A stretch of DNA of 64,000 nt from Callorhinus ursinus (taxonomy: Eukaryota; Chordata; Mammalia; Carnivora; Otariidae). Under the pieces are notes generated by a model. The model was given only the letters and a program-made list of their open reading frames with translations. It was not told the DNA's origin and searched no databases. The DNA is taken from the NCBI RefSeq assembly GCF_003265705.1, contig NW_020312935.1, positions 4,824,386-4,888,385 on the forward strand, read 5' to 3'. Both the position numbers and the translations under genes were made by a program. Position 1 is the stretch's first letter; the number at the start of each line of letters is the position of its first letter. This document shows positions 1 to 11,115 of this stretch, one piece after another.

Positions 1-657
<657 letters not shown>

Positions 658-846
658 GCCAAAATGACTACAGCACCTTAACTCTTTTCTTCTGGGGCAG
701 ACGCTTTGTCAAAGTTTCAGTCAAATAAGCTTTGTAAAGTTACTGGAAAAAATCAATTTATCTTGTTAGAACATCTTAGTCTATTGCTCTCCTTTCCTCT
801 CCAATTGCCTCAAAATGGCAATAAAATAATAAATGTGCAAGTTTTG
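658..846 (+). other. TMED6: TMED6 3' UTR with poly(A) signal
   Basis: Short 3' untranslated stretch after the TAA. A canonical AATAAA is at 820-825 and an overlapping second AATAAT/AATAAA-like run follows. Cleavage is inferred about 15-25 bases downstream, so the end is approximate. Confidence 0.6.
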
Positions 847-1049
847 ATATTAACTATGAGTGTGTACTAAATGCTACCATCAAAATACTGTTCAAAATAC
901 AGTAGTCCCTTAACCTTTACTAAGTCTATTTAGAGTTAACACAGAACCTCGGGAGAAAGGAGTTGAAAAAATGGGACAAAACATATCTCAGTTTTATATG
1001 TTACATACAAAAACAGGAATTGGTAGACTGCTTTTTTGTAGTTAAAAAT

Positions 1050-2182
1050 TTTATTTTTAGAGATGTCACCTTTGGAATTTAAAGTAAGCAGGAAAAAAAG
1101 AAAAAAGCAATATATTTAAAGAAATGTTTTATAATACAGGCAGTTTTAAAAAACTTAGTGGAATTTTTTCATTTCTAAAAAATATTTCAGTAATTCCAAA
1201 AATAATTTTGTCAGGCATGGGCAAGGTTGGAGGAGCTGAATTATTTCAGTGGTCTCTGATTAGTGCTTTCTGTCTAGTCCAGTCAGGTAAGTAAAGGTTT
1301 GTAAGGGAAATCATGTTTTAAGAAATCAAGGTGATGAAAAAAACATTAGCCTGGGATCATACCATCTAAGAAAAAGGAGAACAAGAACCAAGATATATAA
1401 TCAAACTATACTCATGAGATCCTATCCTTAGTAATAGAAATACCCAGTATATGCAATATAAAAATAATTCTTACCATTTATTTAAACCTAACATTTGCCA
1501 GGCACTGTGCTAAGTGCTTTACAAACATGATTTCTAATTCTAAGACCATTCGTAGGGAGATGGTTAAAGCTGTTTTTTGAAGCAGGAGAAAATAAGCTTA
1601 TCAAAGTTTAATGACGCCTCTAAAGCCATATAGCTGGTAGGTGTGAGAACTGGGGTTTGAATCCAAGGTTTTCTTGCACACCACACAGAACCTACTATAT
1701 AGAAAATTAGCAGAATAAATTGCTATTATTTTATCCAAATTTCATTTGTAAAATCCCATACATGACCTACCGTTCTAATATGGCAATATCTGACTTTCAT
1801 GGTATTAATAAATAATGAAGAAAATCTATTGTGTTCTTATCGTGAGTTTGGAAAACAGTGTTATCACAGACAACAATAAGCTAGCTATTCTTGTCCTCAG
1901 TTCCAATGACTTAGAACCTGTTACTCAAGACAAGAAGCCCTCTGATTCAAATATAAAACACAGTATTCTATTTAGTCACAAAGATCCGAAACACCGTTTT
2001 TGAGCCATTTCCGCATAAGAATCCAGCCTGCATTCGTCCGTAATAGAAAGAATATTAAACTAAGAAGTCCCTGAAGAAGTCACAGTGTTGACAAAATTCA
2101 ACATGATGATGGAGCCTACACAGACACAGGAAACAAAGCTAGGCCCTTCCACACAGCCATAAGTCCTCGCGATGATTTCGTT
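1050..2182 (-). other. NIP7: NIP7 3' UTR (end uncertain) and TMED6-NIP7 spacer
   Basis: Sequence between the convergent TMED6 and NIP7 genes. Minus-strand AATAAA hexamers occur at 1050-1055 and in the 1470s, so the NIP7 UTR length cannot be fixed. The second lies inside an old MIR-like repeat at about 1466-1655. Nothing else coding is seen. Confidence 0.4.
1466..1655 (-). repeat. MIR-like SINE, antisense
   Basis: Carries the antisense MIR signature in order: 'ttgccaggcactgtgctaag', a low-complexity middle, then 'aactggggtttgaatcca'. It is an old, diverged copy with no readable TSD. Confidence 0.6.
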
Positions 2183-3652
2183 TTAAGTCAAAGTCTCTTC
2201 ATGCCGCACATATTCCCCAATGTCTGCTTGATGAAATACCACAATCGCCATGGGGTCTACTTTCCTGCAGTCTTGTGTAGACTTTGCTGCCACCCCAAAA
2301 CCCTGGGATTCAAAAGAAGAGACACTGATTCACTCAAGTCATTCAATAGGCACGCATTGAGGGGTAGAAATAATGAAGATGAAAAAAACAGTTCTTTGAG
2401 AAATTTGAAAGGTGCTAAGAATTTAGTCTCTGAAGCGCACAGACTGAAAATACATCCTTCTTGATTAAAAAGATACTTGATTTTTGTAACAGCTACCATC
2501 TCTACTCACCAAAGGGACGTCTGCCATGGAGTACACCACCACTCCCTGGTACTGACAAGTATTTTCGGTGATTCGACCCAGTCCAGATTTCAACACATGG
2601 TTCCCATAAAGGAAGGACTGTTCTGCTCCAGGCTTTATCCACACTTTATACTACAAAAAAACAAATAAATCCAAGAGACATTAAAATGCTAATTGTTGTA
2701 TCCCTGCAGATAAGCCAGCTGCTGGATATGTGATTAATTTCTTGAAAGCATTTTAAGGAAAAGAGAAAAACGGATGGTTATCTCAAATTGTTCACTCCCT
2801 AAAAAGAACTACCAGGACGTTCTTTCTTCAACTCTACAATCTCTCTCATGGATAGTTTAAAAGCTCTTTTTCTGGATCCCACTATGCTCTCACCAAAACC
2901 ACCAATTTGCTTTTTTTTGAGTGAGGTCTGCATAGGCTTTTCTACTCTGCTGGACCTAACTACGACTATGCAACCGCACAGCATTCCCATGCCAGAACCC
3001 CAACCATACCCAAGCAGCAAGTCCTGCAAACACCTCCATGTGCTGGCACTGACTCCGTGGCAGCGAAGCTGCCCAATTATCTGCTTTCTGACGTGGCCCT
3101 CATCTTTGACTTCCTTCATCCCCAGTGGCCGAACGAATACCCCCCTACAAACCTTGGCATAGGGTGCAAGGTAATCCAGAGCTGTGATGTGCAACCGGAA
3201 CTTGTGAGTCTTAGTGAATTTTCCGAAGCAGGTCCCCAGCGACACCAGCTTGTCCCCAGAGATGTTGGCGGCCAACTTCAGAATCTTCTCACTGAAGGGG
3301 TAAGGAAGAAGAGGGTGTCAGATGAGGGAAGCTGGTGGGACCCAGCCTCCACCCGGGTCCATTGCTGTCCACCCAGCACCGCCTCACCTCACGTAGTACA
3401 CCCGGTCGTTGTGCAGCCTGAAACAGTAGGTGCCGTCGGGCCTGTCGACCAGCAGCTGAAGGTTCTCCCCGATGCTGAAGGCAAAAGGAGGACTGGAGAC
3501 AGCGCCCCAACAGACTCCTCCCGGCCCCGCGCCCCCACTCTACCCGCGCCCTTCCCGCCACACACACATTTCCCCTTCCCCTCCGCACCCTCTTACTATT
3601 TCGCTATCTTCTCAAACATTACGCGGGTCTCTTCTTCAGTCAAAGGCCGCAT
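2183..3652 (-). CDS. NIP7: NIP7, 60S ribosome biogenesis factor (complete)
   Basis: Nucleolar pre-rRNA processing factor needed for 60S subunit maturation. Five coding exons on the minus strand: 3597-3652, 3388-3474, 3153-3291, 2510-2650 and 2183-2302. The sum is 543 nt, giving 180 residues plus TAA, the usual family length; every junction is GT-AG and the phases close. The start reads [22 protein letters not shown] and the end YVRHEETLT. Residues 1-94 are the N-terminal alpha/beta domain; about 95-170 form the C-terminal PUA RNA-binding domain ([20 protein letters not shown], then [22 protein letters not shown]). The ATG has A at -3. It is divergent from COG8, with 254 bp between start codons, and convergent with TMED6. 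The longer open frame at 2799-3275 is exon 3 plus intron. Confidence 0.97.
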
Positions 3653-4330
3653 TTTCCCGCTGGGTTACAACACCGAATCCGCGTGCCTCAGAGGCCGGAA
3701 ACGGAAGTCAGCCGCCGGCCGCTCCCTGGCAACCCCAAAGCCTGCCTCTCTAGCCGCCTTCAATTTGTTCCCCACGCCGGCGCCCCGCAGCCTGGAGGAC
3801 CGTCGGGAAAGAAAGCCGGCGGATACGAACCCCCGCTGCTTCCGGGCCTAGATTCTGAGCCAGCGCCCTCGCTGGGCCGGAGGGGAAGTGACGCTGCTGC
3901 GGGAATATGGCGGCGACGGCGGCAATCGCTTCGTCGACCACGGCCTCTGCCACGGCGACGGTCACTGCAGCGGCTCTCGGGGAGGTGGAGGATGAAGGGC
4001 TCCTGGCATCGCTGTTCCGAGACCGCTTCCCCGAGGCCCAGTGGCGGGAGCGGCCCGACGTGGGCCGCTACCTCCGGGAGTTGAGCGGCTCCGGGCTGGA
4101 GAGGCTGAGGCGCGAGCCCGAGCGCTTGGCGGAAGAGCGAGCGCAGCTGCTGCAGCAGACGCGCGACTTGGCCTTTGCCAACTACAAGACCTTCATCCGA
4201 GGCGCCGAGTGCACCGAGCGCATCCACCGCCTCTTTGGCGACGTGGAGGCGTCGCTGGGCCGCCTGCTCGACCGCTTGCCCAGCTTCCAGCAGAGCTGCA
4301 GGTGCGGCGGGCTCGGCACTAAAGGGGCTT
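3390..4330. other. CpG island over the NIP7/COG8 5' ends
   Basis: Strongly GC- and CpG-rich by eye compared with the AT-rich flanks. It covers NIP7 exons 1-2, the shared promoter and COG8 exon 1. Limits are approximate. The many long open frames on both strands here are composition artefacts. Confidence 0.7.
3653..3906. promoter_or_regulatory. Bidirectional NIP7/COG8 promoter
   Basis: Only 254 bp separate the NIP7 and COG8 start codons, inside a CpG-rich block. Visible motifs: E2F-like TTTCCCGC at 3653-3660 next to the NIP7 ATG; ETS-type cores at 3695-3700 (CCGGAA), 3702-3708 (CGGAAGT) and 3839-3845 (CTTCCGG); and a full YY1-type AANATGGCGGC at 3904-3914 that contains the COG8 ATG. There is no TATA box. 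Transcription start sites cannot be read from sequence. Confidence 0.7.
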
Positions 4331-7300
4331 TTAGCAACTGTAATAGCTGACATTTATGATGAAAGAAATAGCTAACACTTACAAAGCACTTACCATGCAT
4401 GGGTCAGGCTCTCCTCTGAGCATTTTAAAAAATCCATTTAAGCTTCACAACAGCTTTGGAGGTAGGTACTGTTATTCCCATTTAATGTTATGAGTAAATT
4501 GAGACAGCTTAGGAATTGTCGAAGAGGCTCTTGGAAGCTAGTAAGTTTCCAAGTTAGAATTGGACACCAGCAGCAACTCCCTCATAGGACTGTGAGTATT
4601 AAGAGAATACATGCAAAGCACTTATCATTGGGTCTGACATAGCTAACACTCTGCAGTTGTCAGCTATAATATACACACGCAGACTGTCCAAAACTTTCAC
4701 TGAGAGAAGTCTGACAACGAAATCTTACCATTTGGAGGCAGCAAAAATTATCAAAAAAATCTCTCTTTCTTAAGCCATATTCTACCTCTCTAGATCCTCA
4801 GTCTCTTATCCTTAATTCTACCTTTCATGGTAAAAGTTTAAGTTGTGAGTCTTTGTATATTTGACAATAGCTTCTGTACCCTTCCACCCTCCAGAATAGA
4901 TAAAAGACTTCATAAAGCAGGTCTCTGCAATTATGGAGAAGTGAAGACTGTGGAATTAAAAGTGGAACAACAGCCTAAGAGAAGATTAAGGGGCTGAGGG
5001 AATTTGAGGGTGAGGTTGTAGCTTTTTTTTTTTTTTAAGATTTTTATTTATTTATTTGATAGAGACAAAGCAAGAGAGGGAACACAAGCAGGGGGAGTGG
5101 GAGAGAGAGAAGCAGGCTCCTCGCAGAGCAGGGAGCCCGATGTGGGGCTCAATCCCAGGACCCTGGGATCATGACCCGAGCCGAAGGCAGATGCTTAACG
5201 ACTGAGCCACCCAGGCACCCCAAGGTTGTAGCTTCTAAACTGGTTAGTGATCACAAAAAGAATAGATATTATTAACATTTACTGTGTGTCAAGTTCTGTG
5301 TTAAATGCTTCATACACATCATCTCATTTAATCCTCACAGCCTTATGAGGTGGGTCCTACTACTATAGTACCGATGAGGAAAGAGTTCAGAGAGCCTAAG
5401 TACCTTGCCAACGCTAATTAAGTGGCAGATCTGGGCTCACATATTTTTATCATTTGTTAGTTGTGTGATCTTGGACAAGTTGCTTAGCCTCTCTGGGATT
5501 AAAGTTGTCTCAAGAGTAACAGTACTTACCTCACAGGTTTGGTGTGAAGATTAAATCATAAACCATCCAGCTCAGTGTCCAGTTCATAGTAAATGCTTGG
5601 TAATTGTAGCTAACTTTCGGATGTAGAGCAGTGAGCAACCAATATTCTCCTGTTTGTTACTAGAAACTTTGTCAAAGAGGCTGAGGAGATCAGCTCCAAC
5701 CGCCGGATGAACACCCTGACTCTAAACCGGCACACAGAAATCCTGGAAATCCTGGAGATTCCTCAGCTAATGGACACCTGTGTCCGGAACAGCTATTATG
5801 AAGAGGCCCTGGAGCTTGCAGCCTACGTACACCGACTGGAAAGGAAATACTCCTCCATCCCTGTCATCCAGGTAGTCAAACTGACCCAAAAGGACTCAAA
5901 TTGATGTTCTTGTAATCAGTAATTCTGTGGTCATCACTGAACCTTTAGGCAGAAATCTTAGGGAAATTTTGCATGTTTCATATCGGTTTCTGCCAGCCAG
6001 ACAGGTTTGAACATGAAACATTCATTCATTCATTCAACTGATAAATATTAATCATGTGCCAGACACTGATCTAGGTGCTGGGAAGACAATGAGACAAAGC
6101 AGAGAAGGCCCTAGTTTTCATAAATGTAAGTTGATAGTTGGCAAATAAATAAATAACATGATCCTTTCAGATAATGGTAACTGTCTGAAGAAAATAAATT
6201 AGGGAATGGGTAGAAGGAGACTAGGGTGAGGTACCCTAGATAGAGTGGTGAGGAAAGGCTCTGTTGGAGAGATAATATTTAAGCTGAGAACCAGATGATG
6301 AGAAGGAACCAGCCACACGAAGATGGGAAAGAGCAAATCAGAAAGTGGAAAGAAAAGGTATAGCAGACTGACAAGGGAACAAGTTGGGAGTGTTTAAGAA
6401 ATACAAAGACAGGAAAAAAAAAAAGCCAGTGTGACAGGATTGCAGTGAGCAAGGGGACAGAATTAGGAAGCGGGTGAGGCAGGAGAACAAAACAGGGCCT
6501 CTAGGCCACAGTGAATAGTTACATATGGCCACAGTGAATTAGATCTTTGTTGGTAAGCCTGTACACATCAACTTTAGGAAATCTTCATATATCAGGAAAA
6601 GCAGTGGGAATGCTGATCTGTAATATTCAGGGATAGTGGAATGGATTCCTGGAAGTGTCTTTCCCAGTGTGGTGTGACTGACCCCCTATATTGTCAGGGC
6701 ATTGTGAACGAAGTGCGCCAATCCATGCAGCTGATGCTGAGCCAGCTGATCCAGCAGCTAAGAACCAACATCCAGCTCCCTGCCTGCCTCCGTGTCATTG
6801 GCTTCCTGCGGTGCATGGATGTCTTCACTGAGGCTGAGTTGAGGGTGAAGTTTCTTCAGGCCCGAGATGCTTGGCTCCGTTCCATCCTGACTGCCATCCC
6901 CAATGATGATCCCTATTTCCACATCACAAAAACCATTGAGGCCTGCCGTGTCCATCTGTTCGATATCATCACCCAGTACCGTGCCATATTCTCCGATGAG
7001 GACCCTTTGTTGCCCCCTGCCACGGGTGAGCACACTATGAATGAGAGTGCCATCTTCTATGGCTGGGTGCTACAGAGAGTCTCACAGTTCCTGCAGGTGC
7101 TGGAGACCGACCTTCACCGGGGGATTGGTGGTCGTCTAGACTCTTTGCTGGGTCAGTGCATGTACTTTGGGCTGTCCTTCAGCCGGGTGGGGGTTGATTT
7201 CCGGGGCCAGTTGGCTCCTGTTTTCCAGCGGGTGGCCATCAGCACTTTCCAGAAAGCAATTCAGGAAGCAGTGGAGAAGTTCCAGGATGAAATGAATTCC

Positions 7301-9649
7301 TACACCCTCATCTCAGCTCCAGCCATCCTGGGCAGCAGTAATCTGCCTGCTGCTGTGCCAGTCACTCAGCCAGGGACCCTGCAGCCACCCATGGTGCTCT
7401 TAGATTTCCCACCCCTCGCCTGCTTCCTCAACAATATTCTGGTTGCCTTCAATGATCTGCGCCTCTGCTGTCCTGTGGCCCTGGCACAGGGTGTGACTAG
7501 GGCCCTAGAGGACGCCCTTGCCAAGGTGAGCACATCCTTTTGGCTCTCTACTGGGGCTTTCTTTGGTAACAGGTGGCCAGACTTTTGTAAAAAATAAACC
7601 AGTTTATGTGATAGGTGGTTGCAGACTTAGGCTTAGTGGGGTTTTAGAGATTTTTCTGATTGAGCAGCTCTGGTTAGTCCCCCATCATGGGACCTAGAAC
7701 AATTCATGAAGTGGCTCACCTGTAATAATGATTCAGTAAAGTATTAGTTTTCTACTGCTGCATAACAAACACAGCAGCCTAAAACAACATATTTATTTTT
7801 TCCCAGTTTCTTTGGATTGGGAGTCCTGGGTCCTCTGCTCAGGATCTCACAAGGTTACAGTCAAGGTGTTGGCCAGGCCACAGTCTCATCTAAAGTTTGG
7901 AGTCCCCTTTCAAGCTCATTCATGTTGGCAGATTTCTGTTCTTTGCAGTTGTAGGTTTAAGGCCTTCAGGTCCTAGTAGCCACCTCACTCCATACAGTGT
8001 GGCTTTCTGATTCTTCAAGGCCAACGGAGAGTAACTCTCCTACAGTGAGTCTCTTCTTTTAGGGAAAACCTCAACCCCTTTTTTTTTTCTCAACCCCTTT
8101 TTAAAAGGCTTATCTGATTAAGTCAGGCCCACCCAGGATATCCCTTGATTAACTCAAAGTCAACTGATTAGGGGCTTTGATTACATCTGCAAAATCCTTC
8201 ACCTTTGCCATATTCTATTGGTTAGAAACAAGCCACACATCCTGCCTACAATCAAGGGGAAGGGATTACACAAAGGAGTGGATACCAGGGGCTGGGATTC
8301 AAAAGAACCATTTTAGAATTCTACATAATACAAGAAATACTACAACTAATGGTATCCTGCACATTTTTTACATATTTAAACCTTTAGATATTGGGATGTT
8401 TCTTACAACTTACGGCATCTTATAATTGCTGTCAGCCAGATGGCAGTTGTGACATGGTTATATAAAATCTTTCTGGGCCCAGTTTTCTCACTTTTGAGCT
8501 TGCCCACTCTCGTATCTCAAGAGTGTATTTTGCTTTAATAAACTTTCCCACTTGTGTTACTCAAAAAAAAAAAAAATGTTAATGCCCTCCTGTAAGAGAA
8601 AGAAAGCATGAGCATTGAAATTTTGTAGTCAATGAAATTCAGGTAATAGTAATTTGCTAATATTTATATAGAACTTACTCCATACCAGGTAGTGTTCATC
8701 ATATTTTATACCTATTAAGACTTGATCCTCACAACCCTAAGAGGTAGGTCCTGTTGCAGGCCCTACTCTATAGATGAGGAAACTGAGGAACAGAGGGCAC
8801 AAAGTGTTTAAGTTATCACTTGGAAGTCACAAAACCAGCAAGTGGCACAGCTAGGACTTGGAACCAGGAATGTCAGCTAGGTTGTTCTGTTATTTATATG
8901 TGGAACTTCTTTTCTAGCTCTGTGTTCTTTTATAATTTTCTAGTGATCTAGCTTCCTGGAACCTTAACTACCTTACTCAGTAAAAACCTTTTACAGTTTT
9001 GCTTCATTTTCCTGGATCCAGTATAGTTCTGGTCATCTCCTTTAGGAATCAAGAACCTCTTGACGCTCTTCCACTGAAAATGGAAAGTGTGCCAGTAATG
9101 AAACAAATTGGGTTTGGGTCAGAAATACATTAGTAAAGTGACAGAACTGTGAAGAGTGACAATTCTGAATTTAAACAAGACAGTAATATAATGTACTGTT
9201 TGGAATGACTTTATGAAAACTTGAGGGCTGCACATTTGTGCTTAGTTTCAGGTACTGCTGATGGTGATAGTCTACTCTAGTGACTGATGGTGGGTGCCCT
9301 TGTCTCCTAGGTAACCAAAACAATCCTGGCCTTCCATCGCGCAGAAGAGGCTGCTTTCAGCAGTGGGGAGCAAGAGCTCTTTGTCCAGTTCTGCACTGTC
9401 TTCCTGGAAGACCTTGTTCCTTATTTAAATCGCTGTCTCCAAGTCCTTTTTCCACCAGCTCAGATAGCACAGACCTTAGGTAAGAGAAAGGAGGGGAAAG
9501 CGCTTTAAAACTACTTTATTGATATAATTCATATACTAAATAAAATTCACCCATTTGTAAAAATGTTTTTTATTAAGTATACAGAGATGTACAATCATTA
9601 CCACTATCCAATTTTATTTTTTTTAAAGATTTTATTTATTTATTTGAGA

Positions 9650-9682
<33 letters not shown>

Positions 9683-10730
9683 CCCAAGAGGGGGTAGGGT
9701 CAGAGGGAGAAGCAGACTCCCTGCCGAGCAGGGAGCCCGATGCGGGACTCGATCCCGGGACTCCAGGATCATGACCTGAGCCGAAGGCAGTCGCTTAACC
9801 AACTGAGCCACCCAGGCGCCCACCACTATCCAATTTTAAAAATGTTTCCATCACCCCAAAAAGATCCCTGCAGCCCAATGTTAGCCCCTGGCAACTCCTA
9901 ATCAGCTGTTACCGTATATTTGCCTTTTCTGGACATTTCATATAAATTAAATAATACAGTATGTGTATATCTGGCTAAGTGGAAGAAGCTAGTCACAGGA
10001 GAACCACCTATTGTAGGACTCTATTTATATGAAATGTCCAGAGAAGGTATTTTAAAAAGATTTTTCCTAATTTGTCTTCACTTCCCTGTCCCCACTCTCT
10101 CTGTGCCTGGAGTGGGGGCCGGGGGAGCCAGAGCTTCCCTTAGGGCAGTTGGCCAGTGGCCACACCAGCAGAATTGCTGTTGGCCACTTTACCCCAGCTT
10201 TCTCCTTGGGCTTGGCACAGGGAAGCCAGTGCCTTCTGAGGTTCTCTTGGCTTTTAACTCGATCCACCCTCCACTGTGTTATTGCAGATTACCTTCAAAG
10301 TCTTGCTTTATAGTATAGTTTCCTGTCCCATATCACGAAGATGACTTTTACTGTATGGAAATGTGGAAACTGTCCTGTTAAGTTTTTCTCCCCTGTGACA
10401 CATCAATATTTAAATTTATTTAACGTTTTTTCTATTTCACTTTCTCTACCTTCTGGGTCAGGCATTCCACCCACTCAGCTCTCCAAGTACGGAAACCTTG
10501 GGCATGTGAACATCGGCCTCGTCCAGGAGCCTCTTGCCTTCCTCCTGCCGAAGAGAGAGTTGGTCCTCTGTCTAGATGAAAAGGAGCTGGTGCCGGAGCT
10601 CGCAGCTCCAGCACCCGCCGCCGAGGAGTCAGGCTTGGAGTCCGTCGCTGCAGCTCGCCCTGAGGATGCGCAGGAGCAGGCGGACTCAGCCGAGGCGCCG
10701 CAAGCTGAGGCGCCCGGTGCGGACCCCTAG
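3907..10730 (+). CDS. COG8: COG8, conserved oligomeric Golgi complex subunit 8 (complete)
   Basis: Subunit of COG lobe B, the Golgi tether for intra-Golgi retrograde vesicles; loss in humans gives a glycosylation disorder. Five coding exons: 3907-4301, 5664-5871, 6698-7525, 9311-9479 and 10462-10730. They total 1869 nt, giving 622 residues plus TAG, with all GT-AG junctions and phases closing. The N-terminal half holds the Dor1-family helical region (FANYKTFIRGAECTERIHRL, then LTLNRHTEILEILEIPQLMD). Exon 3 encodes 276 residues of the conserved core (VNEVRQSMQLMLSQLIQQLR). The ATG has A at -3 and G at +4. The last exon encodes conserved IPPTQLSKYGNLGHVNIG followed by a Glu/Ala/Pro-rich tail that is poorly conserved and makes the protein about ten residues longer than the human form as I recall it. 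It lies head-to-head with NIP7 and tail-to-head with PDF. Confidence 0.97.
4365..4560 (-). repeat. MIR-like SINE, antisense
   Basis: Matches the antisense MIR pattern: 'agcacttaccatgcatgggtcaggc', then 'ggaggtaggtactgttattcccattt', then an eroded 'gagtaaattgagaca'. No TSD is readable. Confidence 0.5.
5025..5221 (-). mobile_element. Can-SINE (minus)
   Basis: Full-length tRNA-Lys SINE: T-rich tail on the left, reversed head 'gactgagccacccaggcacccc' on the right. The TSD aggttgtagctt is at 5013-5024 and 5223-5234. Confidence 0.95.
5265..5440 (-). repeat. MIR, antisense
   Basis: Reads 'acatcatctcatttaatcctcacagccttatgaggtgggtcc' and 'accgatgaggaaagag', the antisense MIR core. Confidence 0.75.
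5445..5615 (+). repeat. MIR, sense
   Basis: Reads 'ttgtgtgatcttggacaagttgcttagcctctctgg' and later 'catagtaaatgcttggtaattg', the sense MIR pattern. It lies head-to-head with the preceding MIR. Confidence 0.7.
5872..6697 (+). other. COG8: COG8 intron 2
   Basis: Donor gtagtc, acceptor ctatattgtcag. About 6020-6300 looks like an old L2/MIR-type repeat ('ccagacactgatctaggtgctgggaagacaatgag'). No other element or exon is seen. Confidence 0.7.
7740..8300. repeat. Old interspersed repeat, family not assigned
   Basis: Begins 'ttagttttctactgctgcataacaaac' and continues 'cctaaaacaacatatttatt', a pattern I recognise as a recurrent mammalian repeat but cannot place in a named family without a search. 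Confidence 0.4.
8440..8576 (+). repeat. Poly(A)-ended insert (retrocopy-like end)
   Basis: An AATAAA at 8537-8542 is followed 20 nt later by an uninterrupted A14 at 8563-8576. That spacing is what a cleaved, polyadenylated transcript looks like after reverse transcription. The source transcript is not recognised. Confidence 0.4.
8655..8880 (-). repeat. MIR, antisense
   Basis: Shows 'cataccaggtagtgttcatc', 'cctaagaggtaggtcctg' and 'gatgaggaaactgaggaaca' in the antisense MIR order. Confidence 0.75.
9500..9960 (-). mobile_element. Old LINE-1-type 3' fragment, antisense, split by a SINE
   Basis: Antisense old LINE 3'-end text such as 'ttagcccctggcaactcctaatcagctgtta' and 'ttgccttttctggacatttcatataaa'. 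The Can-SINE at 9617-9821 interrupts it. Confidence 0.6.
9617..9821 (-). mobile_element. Can-SINE (minus)
   Basis: T-rich tail, a (GA)n-expanded middle, reversed tRNA head 'aactgagccacccaggcgccc'. The 17-bp TSD accactatccaatttta is at 9600-9616 and 9822-9838, identical in both copies. Confidence 0.97.
9975..10041 (+). mobile_element. LINE-1 3' fragment, sense
   Basis: Reads 'taagtggaagaagctagtcacagg' to 'atttatatgaaatgtccag', the sense version of a conserved LINE-1 3' segment also seen at about 60210-60240. Confidence 0.6.
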
Positions 10731-10941
10731 CCGGCGCCCCTGCACCCAGCCGCGGCGCGGCCCGGGACACGGGATGGCCAGGGCTCTCTGCCGCGCCCGC
10801 GGGGAGGCGAGGCCGGCCTCGGAGAGCACCGGGCAGCCCCATGGGGGAGGCTCCAAACGCATTCGTGACAGCAAACGAAAGGGGGAACCTCTGCGTCACG
10901 CTCGCCAATGGTTGATTATACAGTAAAACACGGAATTCACT

Positions 10942-10947
10942 AATAAA
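10942..10947 (+). terminator. COG8: COG8 poly(A) signal
   Basis: Canonical AATAAA 211 nt after the COG8 stop, the only one before the PDF start. No clear GT-rich downstream element is visible, so read-through into PDF is plausible. Confidence 0.65.
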
Positions 10948-10952
10948 GCTGC

Positions 10953-11115
10953 TGACGTCACGGAGGCGGGCTGAGCTCTGCGGGCCGCGCTGGCGCTCCC
11001 GGAAGGCGCGCGGGATCTCTGCTTCCCGGCGTCCCCCGCGACGGGAGGGCTCGTCTACCGGGGCCGGGGAGGGTGGCTACGGTCGGGCGGCTGTGCTCGG
11101 CGCACCGGGGGCAGG
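10953..11115 (+). promoter_or_regulatory. PDF: PDF promoter / 5' UTR with perfect CRE
   Basis: A palindromic TGACGTCA (CREB/ATF site) occupies 10953-10960, 5 bp after the COG8 poly(A) hexamer and about 155 bp before the PDF ATG. The rest is CpG-rich without a TATA box. That PDF starts here is inferred from position. Confidence 0.55.

Larger units (their letters stand above)
4302..5663 (+). other. COG8: COG8 intron 1
   Basis: Donor gtgcgg, acceptor tttgttactag. It holds old antisense MIR-like sequence (about 4365-4560), a minus-strand Can-SINE (5025-5221), then an antisense MIR (about 5265-5440) abutting a sense MIR (about 5445-5615). No exon is seen. Confidence 0.8.
7526..9310 (+). other. 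COG8: COG8 intron 3
   Basis: Donor gtgagc, acceptor cttgtctcctag. It holds an old unassigned interspersed repeat (about 7740-8300), a poly(A)-ended insert (about 8440-8576) and an antisense MIR (about 8655-8880). No exon is seen. Confidence 0.75.
9480..10461 (+). other. COG8: COG8 intron 4
   Basis: Donor gtaaga, acceptor cttctgggtcag. It contains antisense old LINE sequence split by a Can-SINE, then a short sense LINE 3' piece ending near 10041. About 10050-10461 holds no element I recognise. Confidence 0.8.

Noticed and set aside
3057..3851. 264-codon plus-strand open frame across NIP7 exons
   Set aside because: Antisense to NIP7 exons 1-3 and introns in a CpG-rich block. Composition explains it.
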